Made by a program: the position numbers and the translations under genes | Shown: positions 25,104-34,293 of the stretch, one piece after another | How positions within the stretch are numbered: the first letter of the stretch is position 1 | Layout: the number at the start of each line of letters is the position of its first letter | Assembly: GCF_030268065.1 (NCBI RefSeq) | Contig: NZ_BSDD01000003.1 | Location: 1-64,000, forward strand | DNA length: 64,000 nucleotides | From: Geothrix rubra | Lineage (GTDB): Bacteria; Acidobacteriota; Holophagae; Holophagales; Holophagaceae | Direction of reading: 5' to 3' | Notes under the pieces: model-generated | Told to the model about the DNA's origin: nothing | Database searches by the model: none | The model's input: only the letters and a program-made list of their open reading frames with translations

Positions 25104-26414
25104 TCAGTTGAAGGAGAGGCCGAAGTGCCGGGGCACCATGTAGAGGGTCTGGGTGCGCTCCTGATAGTCCGCCGTCGTTCCGGTGGCCGTGTTCTCCGCG
25201 CGCTTGATGGCGGTCCGCGTGGTGAGGTCCACCCGCACGATGAGGGGTGTGTTCCGGAACCAGTTCGGATCGCTGGTGTTCGGCACGGAGGTGAGTCCGA
25301 GGGAGGTCAGCTGCGTGTTGATGGTGGACAGGATCCCGTTGGTCCAGCCCCCGCTGAAGTCGTTGGCCGCGAGCTTCCATCCGGCCCAGGTCTTGGCGGG
25401 GTCCCCCCCGGGATCCGGGTAGGCGCTGAGGTACACCTTGAAGCCGGTGACATCCTCCGCGATGACCGTCTCCTGGGTGGGCACGAAACCGCCCGTGGCA
25501 TAGTCCCCCTGCTGGCGCACCAGGCAGGGGACCCCCACGGCGGGATTGGCGGGGTCGAGGGCCATGGACTTGATGGTGTAGCGGACCATCTGGGCCGGGT
25601 GCACGAAGAGCACCGGGGCCCCGCTGGTCGAAAGGGCCCCGTTGATGGTGGAGGGCAGGCCGGTCGGGAAGGATCCGTCCCCGGCGAAGTGGCGATCCTT
25701 GTTGAGGGGGTTCACCCCGGTGGGCAGGCCCTTCTCGTTGTCGGGGGCCGTATCCGGCTTGAAGGTCACGGTGGACCCGGAGGCGACCACCCCGGTGACG
25801 GCCATGGGGCCCCACTGGTCCTTGAACACCGCCACCAGACCGGTCCTGTTGTTGGCGACGGCGGTGTTGTAGTAGGTCTGCACCATGTCGGCGTAGGTGG
25901 GATCCTGGAATTTCACGACCAGGGTGGTGTCGAGCTTGGCGACATTGGCCTGGCTGCTCACCAGGTCCGCATTGGAGGTGGTGGCGAAGGTCGCGGCCCC
26001 AGATCCGCCGGTGGGGTCGAACAGGCGCCCCTCGAAGGGCAGGGCCTCGTCGTAGTAGAAGGTCAGCTGATCCGTGAGGGCCTTCGCGGCCGGCACGTCC
26101 GTGCCTGCGTAGGCCTGGTTGGGCAGGATGTAGAACCCCGGGTTACCCGCGCCGAAGGTGGGGTAGGACGTGAGGTTCACGAGGTACTGCCCCGCGGCGT
26201 TGAGGTCGTCGTAGAGCAGGTCCATGGCCATCCGGTTCCGCCGGCCGCTGCTCAGGCTCTCACTCGATTTGTAGAAAGTGTTCATGCTCGACTGGTACAC
26301 CTTGGCCATGCCCGCCATGAGCAGGGCCATGAAAACCAGGGCGACCAGCAGCTCGACCAGGGAGAAGCCGTTCCGCGTCCCGCGCGGAGTCAGGGGCAGG
26401 CGCGGCTCAGGCAT
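25104..26414 (-). CDS. pilW: PilW-like minor pilin
   Basis: Protein of 436 residues with a type IV prepilin leader: a short basic tail, then G/FSLVELLVALVFMALLMAG (cleavage before Phe17, Glu at mature position 5). The large C-terminal region is probably extracellular. This is longer than most PilW proteins (about 270-350 residues). It overlaps the pilV-like gene by eight bases and ends 14 bases before the pilX-like gene. Confidence 0.82.
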   Translation of the reverse strand: MPEPRLPLTPRGTRNGFSLVELLVALVFMALLMAGMAKVYQSSMNTFYKSSESLSSGRRNRMAMDLLYDDLNAAGQYLVNLTSYPTFGAGNPGFYILPNQAYAGTDVPAAKALTDQLTFYYDEALPFEGRLFDPTGGSGAATFATTSNADLVSSQANVAKLDTTLVVKFQDPTYADMVQTYYNTAVANNRTGLVAVFKDQWGPMAVTGVVASGSTVTFKPDTAPDNEKGLPTGVNPLNKDRHFAGDGSFPTGLPSTINGALSTSGAPVLFVHPAQMVRYTIKSMALDPANPAVGVPCLVRQQGDYATGGFVPTQETVIAEDVTGFKVYLSAYPDPGGDPAKTWAGWKLAANDFSGGWTNGILSTINTQLTSLGLTSVPNTSDPNWFRNTPLIVRVDLTTRTAIKRAENTATGTTADYQERTQTLYMVPRHFGLSFN

Positions 26415-26973
26415 GGATCACCGTCCGGGTGAGGTTGATGGCATGCTTCACGTACTGTCCGGGGTTGGTGGGGTCGGGCGACTCGTTGAATTCCACGCGG
26501 ACCCTGAACACGTCCGTGGAACCCGAGGTCCCGTTCCCGATCACCTGGCTGTCCACCCAGGTGGACACGGTGTAGTAGGCCCCGGCGGCGGAGGTCAGGG
26601 GCGTGCCGGCGAAATCGAAGTAGTCCACGATGGCGCCGCCCGGTACGGGATCCGTCGGTTTCACGCCGGGCGCCACGGGGGCCTTGCCGACATAGCGGGT
26701 GGCCCCGGTCGGCGCGCTGCTGAAGATCATCCCCAGGTAGGACTGCCGGGCTTCGGTGTTGATGCGCTCCATGATGCCGTCGGCCACCAGCACCGAGGTG
26801 GACATGCCCCGGCTGGTGGTGGTGGACCGGAGGGCCAGGGTCTGGAGGGCCGTCAGCCCGAGGAGCCCGATGGCCATGATGAAGGCCGCCATGAGGAACT
26901 CGACCATGCTGAAGCCGGCCTGGGAGGCGGATCCCGGCCCCGGCCGACGCGATGTGGATGGACGGATGCTCAC
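26407..26973 (-). CDS. pilV: PilV-like minor pilin
   Basis: Prepilin of 188 residues. The leader ends at G/FSMVEFLMAAFIMAIGLLGL, with Glu at mature position 5, followed by the typical TALQTLALRS. Translation starts at GTG (26971-26973), overlapping the fimT-like stop by four bases. It is likely a structural minor pilin of the PilVWX priming complex. Confidence 0.82.
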   Translation of the reverse strand: MSIRPSTSRRPGPGSASQAGFSMVEFLMAAFIMAIGLLGLTALQTLALRSTTTSRGMSTSVLVADGIMERINTEARQSYLGMIFSSAPTGATRYVGKAPVAPGVKPTDPVPGGAIVDYFDFAGTPLTSAAGAYYTVSTWVDSQVIGNGTSGSTDVFRVRVEFNESPDPTNPGQYVKHAINLTRTVIHA

Positions 26974-27605
26974 AGGCGCCTCCAGGGCTCGGCGGAGTTG
27001 GTCCGGAAGAACTTGTAGACGGTGCCGCTGCCCGCAGGCATCACCAGGACGCCCACCGGTCCGCTGTCCACGGGTACGCCGTTCCGGAGACCGACCACGG
27101 CGATGAAGAACCCCTTATTCGCCCGCTTGCTGTAGCCGTTGATGACGGCGGTTCCGGACTTGAACAGGTTGCTGTTCGCACCGAGCGCCGCTCCAAAGGT
27201 GGGGTCCGTGGCGAAGGGGGGGAACGTCACGAGGGAGGCGATGGCGTTGTCGGACCAGCCGGTGCCGCAATCCACGCCGGCGTACTGGTGGTCCCGGGAG
27301 GTGGGGGTGAAGACGAAGTTGTCGGCCGGACCAGTGGACCCGGTGTAGGTGAGCGTGGCCGGCGTGGCGGCGGTCCAGTTGCCCGTGGCCGTGAGGGTGA
27401 TGTCGCCCAGGGTGGCGGTGGTGCCCTTGTGGGCGGCGGCGATGACCCCCTCCAGTTGGTCCATGACCCCGTGGACGGCGGAGGCGGGACGGTTGCCGAT
27501 CATCTGGACGGAGGCGATGGCCAGGATGCCCACGATGACCAGCACCACGAGGAGCTCGATCAGCGTGTAGCCGGAGGCGCGCTTCCAGGATCTGCGTGAT
27601 TCCAT
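26970..27605 (-). CDS. FimT/GspH-like minor pilin
   Basis: Prepilin of 211 residues starting at ATG after AAGGTGA. The leader G/YTLIELLVVLVIVGILAIA (Glu at mature position 5) is the strongest pilin signature in the cluster. In FimT/GspH proteins the soluble domain joins the pilus-priming complex or binds DNA during uptake; which applies here is not visible. First gene of the five-gene operon. Confidence 0.85.
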   Translation of the reverse strand: MESRRSWKRASGYTLIELLVVLVIVGILAIASVQMIGNRPASAVHGVMDQLEGVIAAAHKGTTATLGDITLTATGNWTAATPATLTYTGSTGPADNFVFTPTSRDHQYAGVDCGTGWSDNAIASLVTFPPFATDPTFGAALGANSNLFKSGTAVINGYSKRANKGFFIAVVGLRNGVPVDSGPVGVLVMPAGSGTVYKFFRTNSAEPWRRL

Positions 27606-27747
27606 GGTTCACCTTTCCGTTGGCTCAAGCATCGGCCGAGGGAAGGCCGAGGCCCAGGTTGAAATAAGAATTCGCGTGGAACGACTTGGAGAAGAATACC
27701 CCGCCTTGTCATCTGAGTGTCATCGGGGAGTGTAATGTTTTTTTACA
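27606..27747. promoter_or_regulatory. Upstream region of the pilus operon
   Basis: This 142-base gap lies between the priA stop and the first pilin start, both on the minus strand. It includes an AT-rich segment (GTGTAATGTTTTTTTACATCA, positions near 27730-27750) unusual for this sequence. I cannot identify a sigma-54 or other clear promoter consensus. Confidence 0.4.
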
Positions 27748-30024
27748 TCATCCGAATTGCATGGGATCCCGGTCGAGGCTGAGGGGACCCGCCGGTGGCA
27801 GGGGGGACCTTCGCAGCACCTCGCCCAGAGCCCCCCGCCCCCCCTTCAGCAGCAGATGCATGCGCCAGCGGTCCCGCACCCGGGGCACGGGCGCCTCCAG
27901 GGGCCCGAGCACGCGCAGGCCCGGGACGGACAACCGCTGGCGGAAGGCCTCGAGGGCCTCCCGGGCCTCCCGCGGCGTGTCCGCCTCGGCACGGTAGAGG
28001 GAGAGGGCCGTGAAAGGCGGGTAGCCGAGGCCTTCCCGGAAGGGCAGCTCCGAGGCCGCGAAGCCCTCGAAATCCTGGGCCAGGGCGAAGGTGATGGCGG
28101 GGTGGTCCGGCGAGTAGGTCTGCAGGATCACGCGGCCCGGCAGATCCGCCCGGCCCGCCCGGCCCGCCACCTGGGTGAGCAGCTGGAAGGTGCGCTCCGA
28201 CGCCCGGAAGTCAGCCACCTTGAGGCCCTGGTCCGCGTTGAGGACGCCCACCAGGGTGAGCCTCGGGAAGGTGTGCCCCTTTGCGAGCATCTGGGTGCCC
28301 ACGAGGAGGTCCACCTGGCCCTGCTCGGCCGCCAGCAGGCCCGCCTCCAGGGAACCGCGGCGCCGGGTGGTGTCCCGGTCCAGCCGCAGGATGCGGGCCC
28401 CGGGGAAGCACCCCGCCAGGTGCTCCTCGACCTGCTCGGTGCCCTCGCCCACGCCCCGCAGATGGTCGGCGCCGCACTCGGGACAGGCCTCGGGCGGCAC
28501 GGTCTCGAAGCCGCAGAGATGGCAGCGGAGGCGGAAGTCGCCCCGGTGGTAGGTGAGGGAGATGGCGCAGTGGGGGCAGCCCAGGGCCTTGCCGCAGGCC
28601 CGGCACATCCAGAAGTTCTCGTAGCCCCGCCGGTTCAGCAGCAGGAGGGACTGCTCGCCGCGGGCCAGGTTCTCCGTGAGGGCCTGCATCAGCGTCGGCG
28701 CGAGGATCACCTTGCGGCGGGCGGCACGGAACGCATCGCGGAGATCGACGATCTCCACCTTCGGCAAGGTGACCCCGGCGGGCCGCTCCCGCAGCCGGAG
28801 CAGCTTGTACCGCCCGGTCTGCGCCGCATGCCAGCTCTCCAGGCTGGGGGTGGCGCTGCCGAGCACCACAGGGCACCCCTCGAGCTGGGCGCGCTTCACG
28901 GCCAGGTCCCGGGCGTGGATCCGCGGGTGCTCCTCGGACTTGTACGAGCCCTCGTGCTCCTCGTCCACCACCACCAGACCGATCTCGCGGAGGGGTGCCA
29001 GCACGGCGTTCCGGACGCCCACGAACAGGTCCGCCCCATTGCCCAGCAGCCGGACCACATCGCCGTGCTTCTCACCCGCGTTGAGGCCCGCGTGGCCGAC
29101 GGCCACCCGGCCGGGGAAGCGGGCCTCCAGGCGATCCAGCAGCCGCGGGGTGAGCCCGATCTCCGGCACCAGCCACAGCACCCGCATCCCCGCCGCCAGC
29201 ACCCGCTCGGCCAGGGCGAGGTACACCTCCGTCTTGCCCGACCCCGTGACGCCCTGCAGCAGGTGGACGCCGAAAGCGCCAAGGACCACACCTTCGAGGG
29301 CAGTCCGCTGTTCCGCGCTGAGAGCCACCACGCGGTCCCGGCCGGCCTCGCGCCGCTGGCCCAGGAGATCCATCCGTTTCATGCGCTCGACCAGGCCGCG
29401 CTTCTCCAGGGTGGCCAGTACGGAGGGGCCCACGGCTGCGGCGGCCAGCAGGTCCGGTTCCATCAGGGCCCCGCCCGCCTCCTCCAGGGTCAGCAGCACC
29501 TTGGCCTGGGCCGGCGTCACCCGGGGGGGGTGGGGCCGACCCGTGAGGTGGACCTCGGTGAACCCCGCCCCGCGCAGGTCCTGGCGGTGCAGCAGGGTCG
29601 GCAGGATCGAGGGATCGCGGTGCCAGGCCTCGCCCAGCTCCACGAGGCTGGCCCACCGGCCGCTGTCCCGGAAGAACGCCAGGCGCTGGCCGTCGTCCTC
29701 CGTCTCCCAGCGCGGCAGCAGGGCCTGGGGCAGCGCCAGGGGCAGCAGGTGGGCCTCCAGGCAGCCGTAGTAGCGGGCGGCGAAGGCCAGCAGCTCGCGA
29801 AGCGCGGGCGGCGGCAGCGGAAAGGGATCCAGCACCGCCTCGATCGGCCGCAGCTTCACCGCGGGCGTCCCCGGGTCCGGCCCCATGGCCAGGCCCACGG
29901 CGGCGCTGTTCCGCACCTTCACCCGCACCCGCACCCAAGCGGGCAGCCCCTCCGGCGCCAGGTAGGTGAGGGGCGGCAGGGGGCGGTTGAGCTGGACGAG
30001 CGTGGGGACGAGCGCGGGGGTCAT
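27748..30024 (-). CDS. priA: Primosomal protein N' (PriA helicase)
   Basis: Restarts stalled replication forks. It has 758 residues. Walker A GVTGSGKT is at residues 258-265, and DEEHEGSYK supplies the DEAH-type Walker B. Zinc-binding cysteines appear in CRACGKALGCPHC and CHLCGFETVPPEACPEC. Helicase motifs V and VI are in LLVGTQMLAKGHTFPRL and QVAGRAGRADLPGRV. The ATG lies only 23 bases from the divergent tsaD start, so their promoters must overlap the coding regions. Confidence 0.97.
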   Translation of the reverse strand: MTPALVPTLVQLNRPLPPLTYLAPEGLPAWVRVRVKVRNSAAVGLAMGPDPGTPAVKLRPIEAVLDPFPLPPPALRELLAFAARYYGCLEAHLLPLALPQALLPRWETEDDGQRLAFFRDSGRWASLVELGEAWHRDPSILPTLLHRQDLRGAGFTEVHLTGRPHPPRVTPAQAKVLLTLEEAGGALMEPDLLAAAAVGPSVLATLEKRGLVERMKRMDLLGQRREAGRDRVVALSAEQRTALEGVVLGAFGVHLLQGVTGSGKTEVYLALAERVLAAGMRVLWLVPEIGLTPRLLDRLEARFPGRVAVGHAGLNAGEKHGDVVRLLGNGADLFVGVRNAVLAPLREIGLVVVDEEHEGSYKSEEHPRIHARDLAVKRAQLEGCPVVLGSATPSLESWHAAQTGRYKLLRLRERPAGVTLPKVEIVDLRDAFRAARRKVILAPTLMQALTENLARGEQSLLLLNRRGYENFWMCRACGKALGCPHCAISLTYHRGDFRLRCHLCGFETVPPEACPECGADHLRGVGEGTEQVEEHLAGCFPGARILRLDRDTTRRRGSLEAGLLAAEQGQVDLLVGTQMLAKGHTFPRLTLVGVLNADQGLKVADFRASERTFQLLTQVAGRAGRADLPGRVILQTYSPDHPAITFALAQDFEGFAASELPFREGLGYPPFTALSLYRAEADTPREAREALEAFRQRLSVPGLRVLGPLEAPVPRVRDRWRMHLLLKGGRGALGEVLRRSPLPPAGPLSLDRDPMQFG

Positions 30025-30047
30025 CGGCCCCAGGTTACACTTGGCGG

Positions 30048-31070
30048 ATGCTGGTCCTGGGTCTCGAGTCCTCCTGCGACGACTGTTCCGCCGCCGTGGT
30101 GGAGGAGACGGCCCATGGGCCGGTCCTGAAGTCCCTGGTGCGCAAGAGCCAGGACGGCATCCACGGCCCCTTCGGCGGGGTGGTGCCCGAGCTGGCAGCC
30201 CGGGAGCACCTGCTGCAGGTGCGGGCCGTCATGGCCGAGGCCCTGGCCAAGGCCGGCATCGGCCTCGGCGATCTCGACCGGATCGCGGTCACCCGCGGTC
30301 CCGGCCTGGTGGGCAGCCTCCTGGCCACCTTCAGCGCCAGCAAGGCCATTGCCTGGCGGGAGGGCATCCCCTGGGTGGGCGTCCACCACCTGCTGGGCCA
30401 CCTCAACGCCGCCCGGTTCGCCGCGCCGGACCTCCCCTTCCCCGCCCTGGCCCTGCTCGTCTCCGGCGGCCACACGCACATCTACCTGGCGAAGGACTGG
30501 ACCTCCCTGGACCTGCTGCAGAAGACCCGGGACGATGCGGCCGGCGAGGCCTTCGACAAGACCGCTCGGATGCTGAACCTGGGCTACCCCGGCGGCCCCG
30601 TGGTGGACACCTGCGCCAGCCGTGCCCCGCAGGCCGCCGACCCCTTCACGCCCCCGAAGTTCCGCGATGGCAAGGCCGCCTGGAGCTTCTCGGGCCTGAA
30701 GACGGCCGTGAGGCTGCGGGTGGAGCGCGACCCCCGCCTGGCGGAGGCCGGCGCGGAGGATGCAGAGGTCCAGGGCCTCTGCCGCAGCCTCCAGGAGGCC
30801 ATCTCAGGCTGGCTGCTGAAGCCCGTGCCTGAACTCGCCCGGGCCCACGGCGCCCGGAGCCTCGTCATCAGTGGCGGCGTCGCCTGCAACTCCCGGCTGC
30901 GAGCCGACGCCCAGGCCCTGGCCGCCCGGGAGGGCCTGGCCCTGGCCATCCCCGAACCGAGGCTCTGCACCGACAACGGCGCCATGATCGCCGCCGCGGG
31001 CGCCCTGCTGCCGGTGGACGCCGACCCCTGGCCCCGGAACGCCGACGCCGACCTGAAGCTCGGAGCCTGA
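30048..31070 (+). CDS. tsaD: tRNA threonylcarbamoyladenosine transferase TsaD
   Basis: Adds the threonylcarbamoyl group to A37 of ANN-decoding tRNAs. It has 340 residues. The ATPase-like fold begins LVLGLESSCDDCSAAVVEE. Metal-binding histidines are in HHLLGHLNAARF, and the phosphate loop is LLVSGGHTHIYL. The C-terminal ISGGVACNSRLR motif is present. gatC follows after one base. The sequence TTACACT 13 bases before the ATG could serve as a -10 element with a very short leader. Confidence 0.96.
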   Translation: MLVLGLESSCDDCSAAVVEETAHGPVLKSLVRKSQDGIHGPFGGVVPELAAREHLLQVRAVMAEALAKAGIGLGDLDRIAVTRGPGLVGSLLATFSASKAIAWREGIPWVGVHHLLGHLNAARFAAPDLPFPALALLVSGGHTHIYLAKDWTSLDLLQKTRDDAAGEAFDKTARMLNLGYPGGPVVDTCASRAPQAADPFTPPKFRDGKAAWSFSGLKTAVRLRVERDPRLAEAGAEDAEVQGLCRSLQEAISGWLLKPVPELARAHGARSLVISGGVACNSRLRADAQALAAREGLALAIPEPRLCTDNGAMIAAAGALLPVDADPWPRNADADLKLGA

Positions 31071-31071
31071 C

Positions 31072-31356
31072 ATGGACGTGACCCGCGAGGACGTGCTGCG
31101 CTGCGCCCGCCTGGCCCACCTCCGCCTGGCGGAGGAGGAGATCGAACCCATGCGGCAGGCCATGGCCCAGCTGCTCACCCACGCCGCCAGCCTGGATGAG
31201 CTGCCCCTGGAGGGGGTCGAGCCGATGCTGCCCGGCCAGGGCCGACCCCTGCCGCGGCGGGAGGACGAGCCCGGAGAGGGCTTCACCCAGGCCCAGGCGC
31301 TGGCCGATGCCCCCGTCCAGGACCGTGGCCATTTCGTGGTGCCGAAGGTGCTGTAG
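31072..31356 (+). CDS. gatC: Asp/Glu-tRNA amidotransferase subunit C
   Basis: Small subunit of the GatCAB transamidase that forms Gln-tRNA(Gln) and/or Asn-tRNA(Asn). It has 94 residues with the family pattern VLRCARLAHLRLAEEEIEPM, then DELPLEGVEPML and the C-terminal GHFVVPKVL. gatA and gatB are not in the window. It directly follows tsaD. Confidence 0.93.
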   Translation: MDVTREDVLRCARLAHLRLAEEEIEPMRQAMAQLLTHAASLDELPLEGVEPMLPGQGRPLPRREDEPGEGFTQAQALADAPVQDRGHFVVPKVL

Positions 31357-31369
31357 ACCCCGACAGGAA

Positions 31370-31394
31370 ACGGCCCCGGTTCTTCCGGGGCCGT
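31370..31394. terminator. Hairpin between convergent gatC and TonB receptor genes
   Basis: Ten-base perfect stem ACGGCCCCGG with loop TTCTT, between two gene ends. It lacks a strong T-tract, but the location suggests a bidirectional terminator. Confidence 0.6.
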
Positions 31395-31413
31395 GCCTGG
31401 TTGGATGCCGGGC

Positions 31414-34149
31414 TCAGAAGCTGTACCGGACGCCGAGCCGGACGGAGCGCGGGGCCTGGAAGTCGAAGGGCCCCCTGTAGTTCGAGTTCGTCTGCCCCAC
31501 GTCCGACTGGGCGAAGTTGTACCTCTGGTCGATGACCGTGGCGGTCTGGGAGTCGAGCAGGTTGGTCACCTCCAGCACGATCCGGACGCGGTTCTTCCCG
31601 GCCAGTTTCATCTGGTAGGCCAGGCTGGTGTCGAGGCGCGTGGTGTCCGGGGTCCGTCCCTCGGTGCCCCGAGGGGTGAGGAAGAGCTCGTACCGGCCAT
31701 ACCCGTCGTGGTAGCCCAGGCGGCTGATGGGCGTGCCGGTCTGGTAGGTGAGGGTGGCGCCGAGGCTCCAGCCGGAGTCCCACTGGTACGAGCCGTTCGC
31801 CTTGACCTGGTGCTTCCGGTCGCCGCTCAGGTTGCCGTAGCTGTTGACGATGAACTCCGGAAGGTCGAAGGCGCTGTTGATGTTCGGGTCGAGCTGCCCC
31901 GTGCCATCGATGCCGCCGATGCCCTGGTAGGCGCCCTCGTAGTTGCCCTTCAGCTGGCTCCAGAGATAGCTGAACTGCCAGTTGTAGTGGTCCGCGAACT
32001 TCCGCTCGGCCGTGAGCTCGACCCCCCGGTAGTCGCGGATGGCCTGGGGATAGGTCACGCCGGCCGGGGAGCTCTGGCCGGGGTTCATGATGAAGTAGTC
32101 ACCCAGGGGCGAGGTCACGTCCAGGCCGTCCTCGATGGCCCGGCCGAGGTAGCGGCGGATGAACTTGCCCCCGAAGGTGTAGAGGCTCCGGTAGGTGGTC
32201 TCGACGCCGAGGATGAACTCGTCCGTGTAGGAGCCCTTCAGGTTGGTGTCCACCGGCTCCACGTAGGAGCCCACGATGGAGGAGGCCGTGCCCACGTAGC
32301 CTTCCGCGGCAGTCGAAGGGGTCAGGTCCGTGGGGCTGAAGTTGTAGGTGGTGGGATTGCGTTCCACGCTGAAGGAGCGGATCACGAGGTCGAGGGGGAT
32401 CTGCTCGTAGTAGCGGGAGAAGCTGCCGTAGAGCTTGTCCTGGCCCTTGCCCCGGAAATCCCAGATGAACCCGACCCGGGGGGACCACTGGTCCTTCAGG
32501 GAGACCACGGTGTTCCCGAACTGGTCCTTGATGTCCGTCTGGTCCAGGCGGACGCCGAGGTTGAGCGTCAGCGCGGGGATCACCGTCCACTTGTCCTGGG
32601 CGAAGTAGGCCTGGCTCTGGTGCTTGGGCTTGGAGGCGAAGACGATGCTGGGCGCGTTGAAGGGGGAGACCGTCGCGTCGGCCGTGGTCCACCAGTAGTG
32701 GCTGTAGATGTCCCCGCCGGGGCTCGTCTGGAGGCGGGTGACCTGCTGGCCTCCGGTGTAGCCCCGGTGGATGTCGGCGTTGTCGGTCTGCAGGTCGAAG
32801 CCGGCTTTCACCTCGTGGTTCCCGAGGAAGCCGGTGACGGAACCCGTGATGTTGTCGCGCGTGAATTTCTTGTCGTCCCAGCGGCCGAACCCGCCGCTCT
32901 GCACCCCGCCGTTGAGCTGGTCCACCAGCTGGATCTGGTCGCCGCCGCTGCCGGGCAGCACGGAGTTCGTCTCCTCGTGACGGCTCACCTGGAACTGGCC
33001 GAACCAGCGGTCCCCGGTCACCTCGTAGCGGAGGCTCAGGTCGGTGCCGCCCACCTCGCTCTTCCCCTCCCAGGTGCCGAGGCTCCCCTGCGGGGTCTTC
33101 GCGGCACCGGTGATGGTCTCGGGATCGCCGACCACCGAGGCGATCAGGCTCTGGCCCTCCGTCAGCTTCCAGGTGAGCTTCGCCGAGAAGAGGTCGCGGG
33201 TGGCATCCTTGGGCGCCAGGTCCCCGGCGTTGGGCGCCAGCCGGATCTGGAGCTTCTGGTTCTCCCGGCGGCGATCGTAGGCCACGAAGTACCACAGCTT
33301 GTCCTTGATGATGGCGCCGCCCACGTCGAATCCGATCTCGAAGGTCTTGTCCTCGAGGAGCAGCGGCTTGGAGAGGTTCCCGTCGTTCTGGTGCTTGTTG
33401 CCGGTTTTCAGGAAGGCACCCTCCGAGTAGGCGAACACGTCCCCGGTGAACTCGTTCCCGCCGGACTTGGTGATGACGTTGATGATCCCGCCCATGGCCT
33501 TGCCGTACTCGGCCTCGTAGCCCCCGGTCTTCACCTGGAATTCCTGGATGAACTCCATGGGGACGTTCTTCCCCTTGGTGCCGAACTCCACGTTGGTGGC
33601 GTTGACGCCGTCCACCACGTAGTTGTTCTCTGCCCCCGTGGCGCCGTACACCTTGAACCCGGCGTTGTCCTGGCTCACGCCCGGCACCAGGAGGGCGATG
33701 TTGGCGTAGTCCCGGGAGACGTTCAGGGCGCTGAGGGTCTCCGGGGTGTAGTTCCCGCCCACGGTGGTGGCCTTCAGGTCCACGGCGGCAGCGCTCTCCA
33801 GCACCTCCACGACGGCCGCGGCCACGGCGTTCATGGCCAGGTCCACCGTGGCCGTCTTGTCGAGGCCCACCTGCACCTGGGCCTTGGCCGCGTTCAGGCC
33901 CTCCCGGGTGGCCGTGAGGGTGCAGGGACCCGGGGGCACCAGGCCGAACCGGAAGGCCCCGTCCTCGTCGGTGACGGTGGTCCGCCCGCCCTGCAGGCCC
34001 GCCCCGGCGAGCACCACCTTGGCCCCGATCACCGGGTGGCCCTTGGGATCCCGGACGTGGCCCTGGACCGCGCCCGTGGTCTGGGCCAGAAGGACGGCGC
34101 TGCCCGAGGCGAGGAGCAGCGGCAGGTAGCGCAAGCGGGAGGAGAGCAT
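31414..34149 (-). CDS. TonB-dependent receptor, Oar-like with carboxypeptidase-regulatory domain
   Basis: Outer-membrane protein of 911 residues. The ATG at 34147-34149 follows GGAG by five bases and gives signal peptide LPLLLASGSAVLLAQ. An N-terminal carboxypeptidase-regulatory-like beta-sandwich (GAVQGHVRDPKGHPVIGAKVVL, key residues GxVxGxVxDxxGxPxxGAxV) is followed by a TonB plug (VVDGVNATNVEF; GGIINVITKSGGNEF) and a beta-barrel ending in an aromatic residue (VRLGVRYSF). Such Oar-like receptors are abundant in Acidobacteriota. The substrate is not evident; there are no neighbouring uptake genes. Confidence 0.9.
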   Translation of the reverse strand: MLSSRLRYLPLLLASGSAVLLAQTTGAVQGHVRDPKGHPVIGAKVVLAGAGLQGGRTTVTDEDGAFRFGLVPPGPCTLTATREGLNAAKAQVQVGLDKTATVDLAMNAVAAAVVEVLESAAAVDLKATTVGGNYTPETLSALNVSRDYANIALLVPGVSQDNAGFKVYGATGAENNYVVDGVNATNVEFGTKGKNVPMEFIQEFQVKTGGYEAEYGKAMGGIINVITKSGGNEFTGDVFAYSEGAFLKTGNKHQNDGNLSKPLLLEDKTFEIGFDVGGAIIKDKLWYFVAYDRRRENQKLQIRLAPNAGDLAPKDATRDLFSAKLTWKLTEGQSLIASVVGDPETITGAAKTPQGSLGTWEGKSEVGGTDLSLRYEVTGDRWFGQFQVSRHEETNSVLPGSGGDQIQLVDQLNGGVQSGGFGRWDDKKFTRDNITGSVTGFLGNHEVKAGFDLQTDNADIHRGYTGGQQVTRLQTSPGGDIYSHYWWTTADATVSPFNAPSIVFASKPKHQSQAYFAQDKWTVIPALTLNLGVRLDQTDIKDQFGNTVVSLKDQWSPRVGFIWDFRGKGQDKLYGSFSRYYEQIPLDLVIRSFSVERNPTTYNFSPTDLTPSTAAEGYVGTASSIVGSYVEPVDTNLKGSYTDEFILGVETTYRSLYTFGGKFIRRYLGRAIEDGLDVTSPLGDYFIMNPGQSSPAGVTYPQAIRDYRGVELTAERKFADHYNWQFSYLWSQLKGNYEGAYQGIGGIDGTGQLDPNINSAFDLPEFIVNSYGNLSGDRKHQVKANGSYQWDSGWSLGATLTYQTGTPISRLGYHDGYGRYELFLTPRGTEGRTPDTTRLDTSLAYQMKLAGKNRVRIVLEVTNLLDSQTATVIDQRYNFAQSDVGQTNSNYRGPFDFQAPRSVRLGVRYSF

Positions 34150-34293
34150 GGCCACTCCGTTGGAATCGGCCCCACACAGGGGACCCGGCATTCAGGAAAG
34201 TGGACCTATGCTGCCCTGCTGCGAATGGGAATCAAGAGGAAATTATCCGGAATTTAACAACCGGAAGGTCGCCATTGCGGTCCTGGTGGAGGC
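34150..34293. promoter_or_regulatory. Probable promoter region of the TonB receptor gene
   Basis: This 144-base gap is locally AT-rich at about 34225-34265 (GGAAATTATCCGGAATTTAAC), which contrasts with the surroundings. On the minus strand this lies 80-115 bases before the receptor ATG. No clear operator can be named. Confidence 0.35.

Noticed and set aside
31393-34257. Long open frame opposite the TonB receptor gene
   Set aside because: Antisense shadow; no signal peptide, motif or ribosome-binding site, while the minus strand encodes a full receptor.
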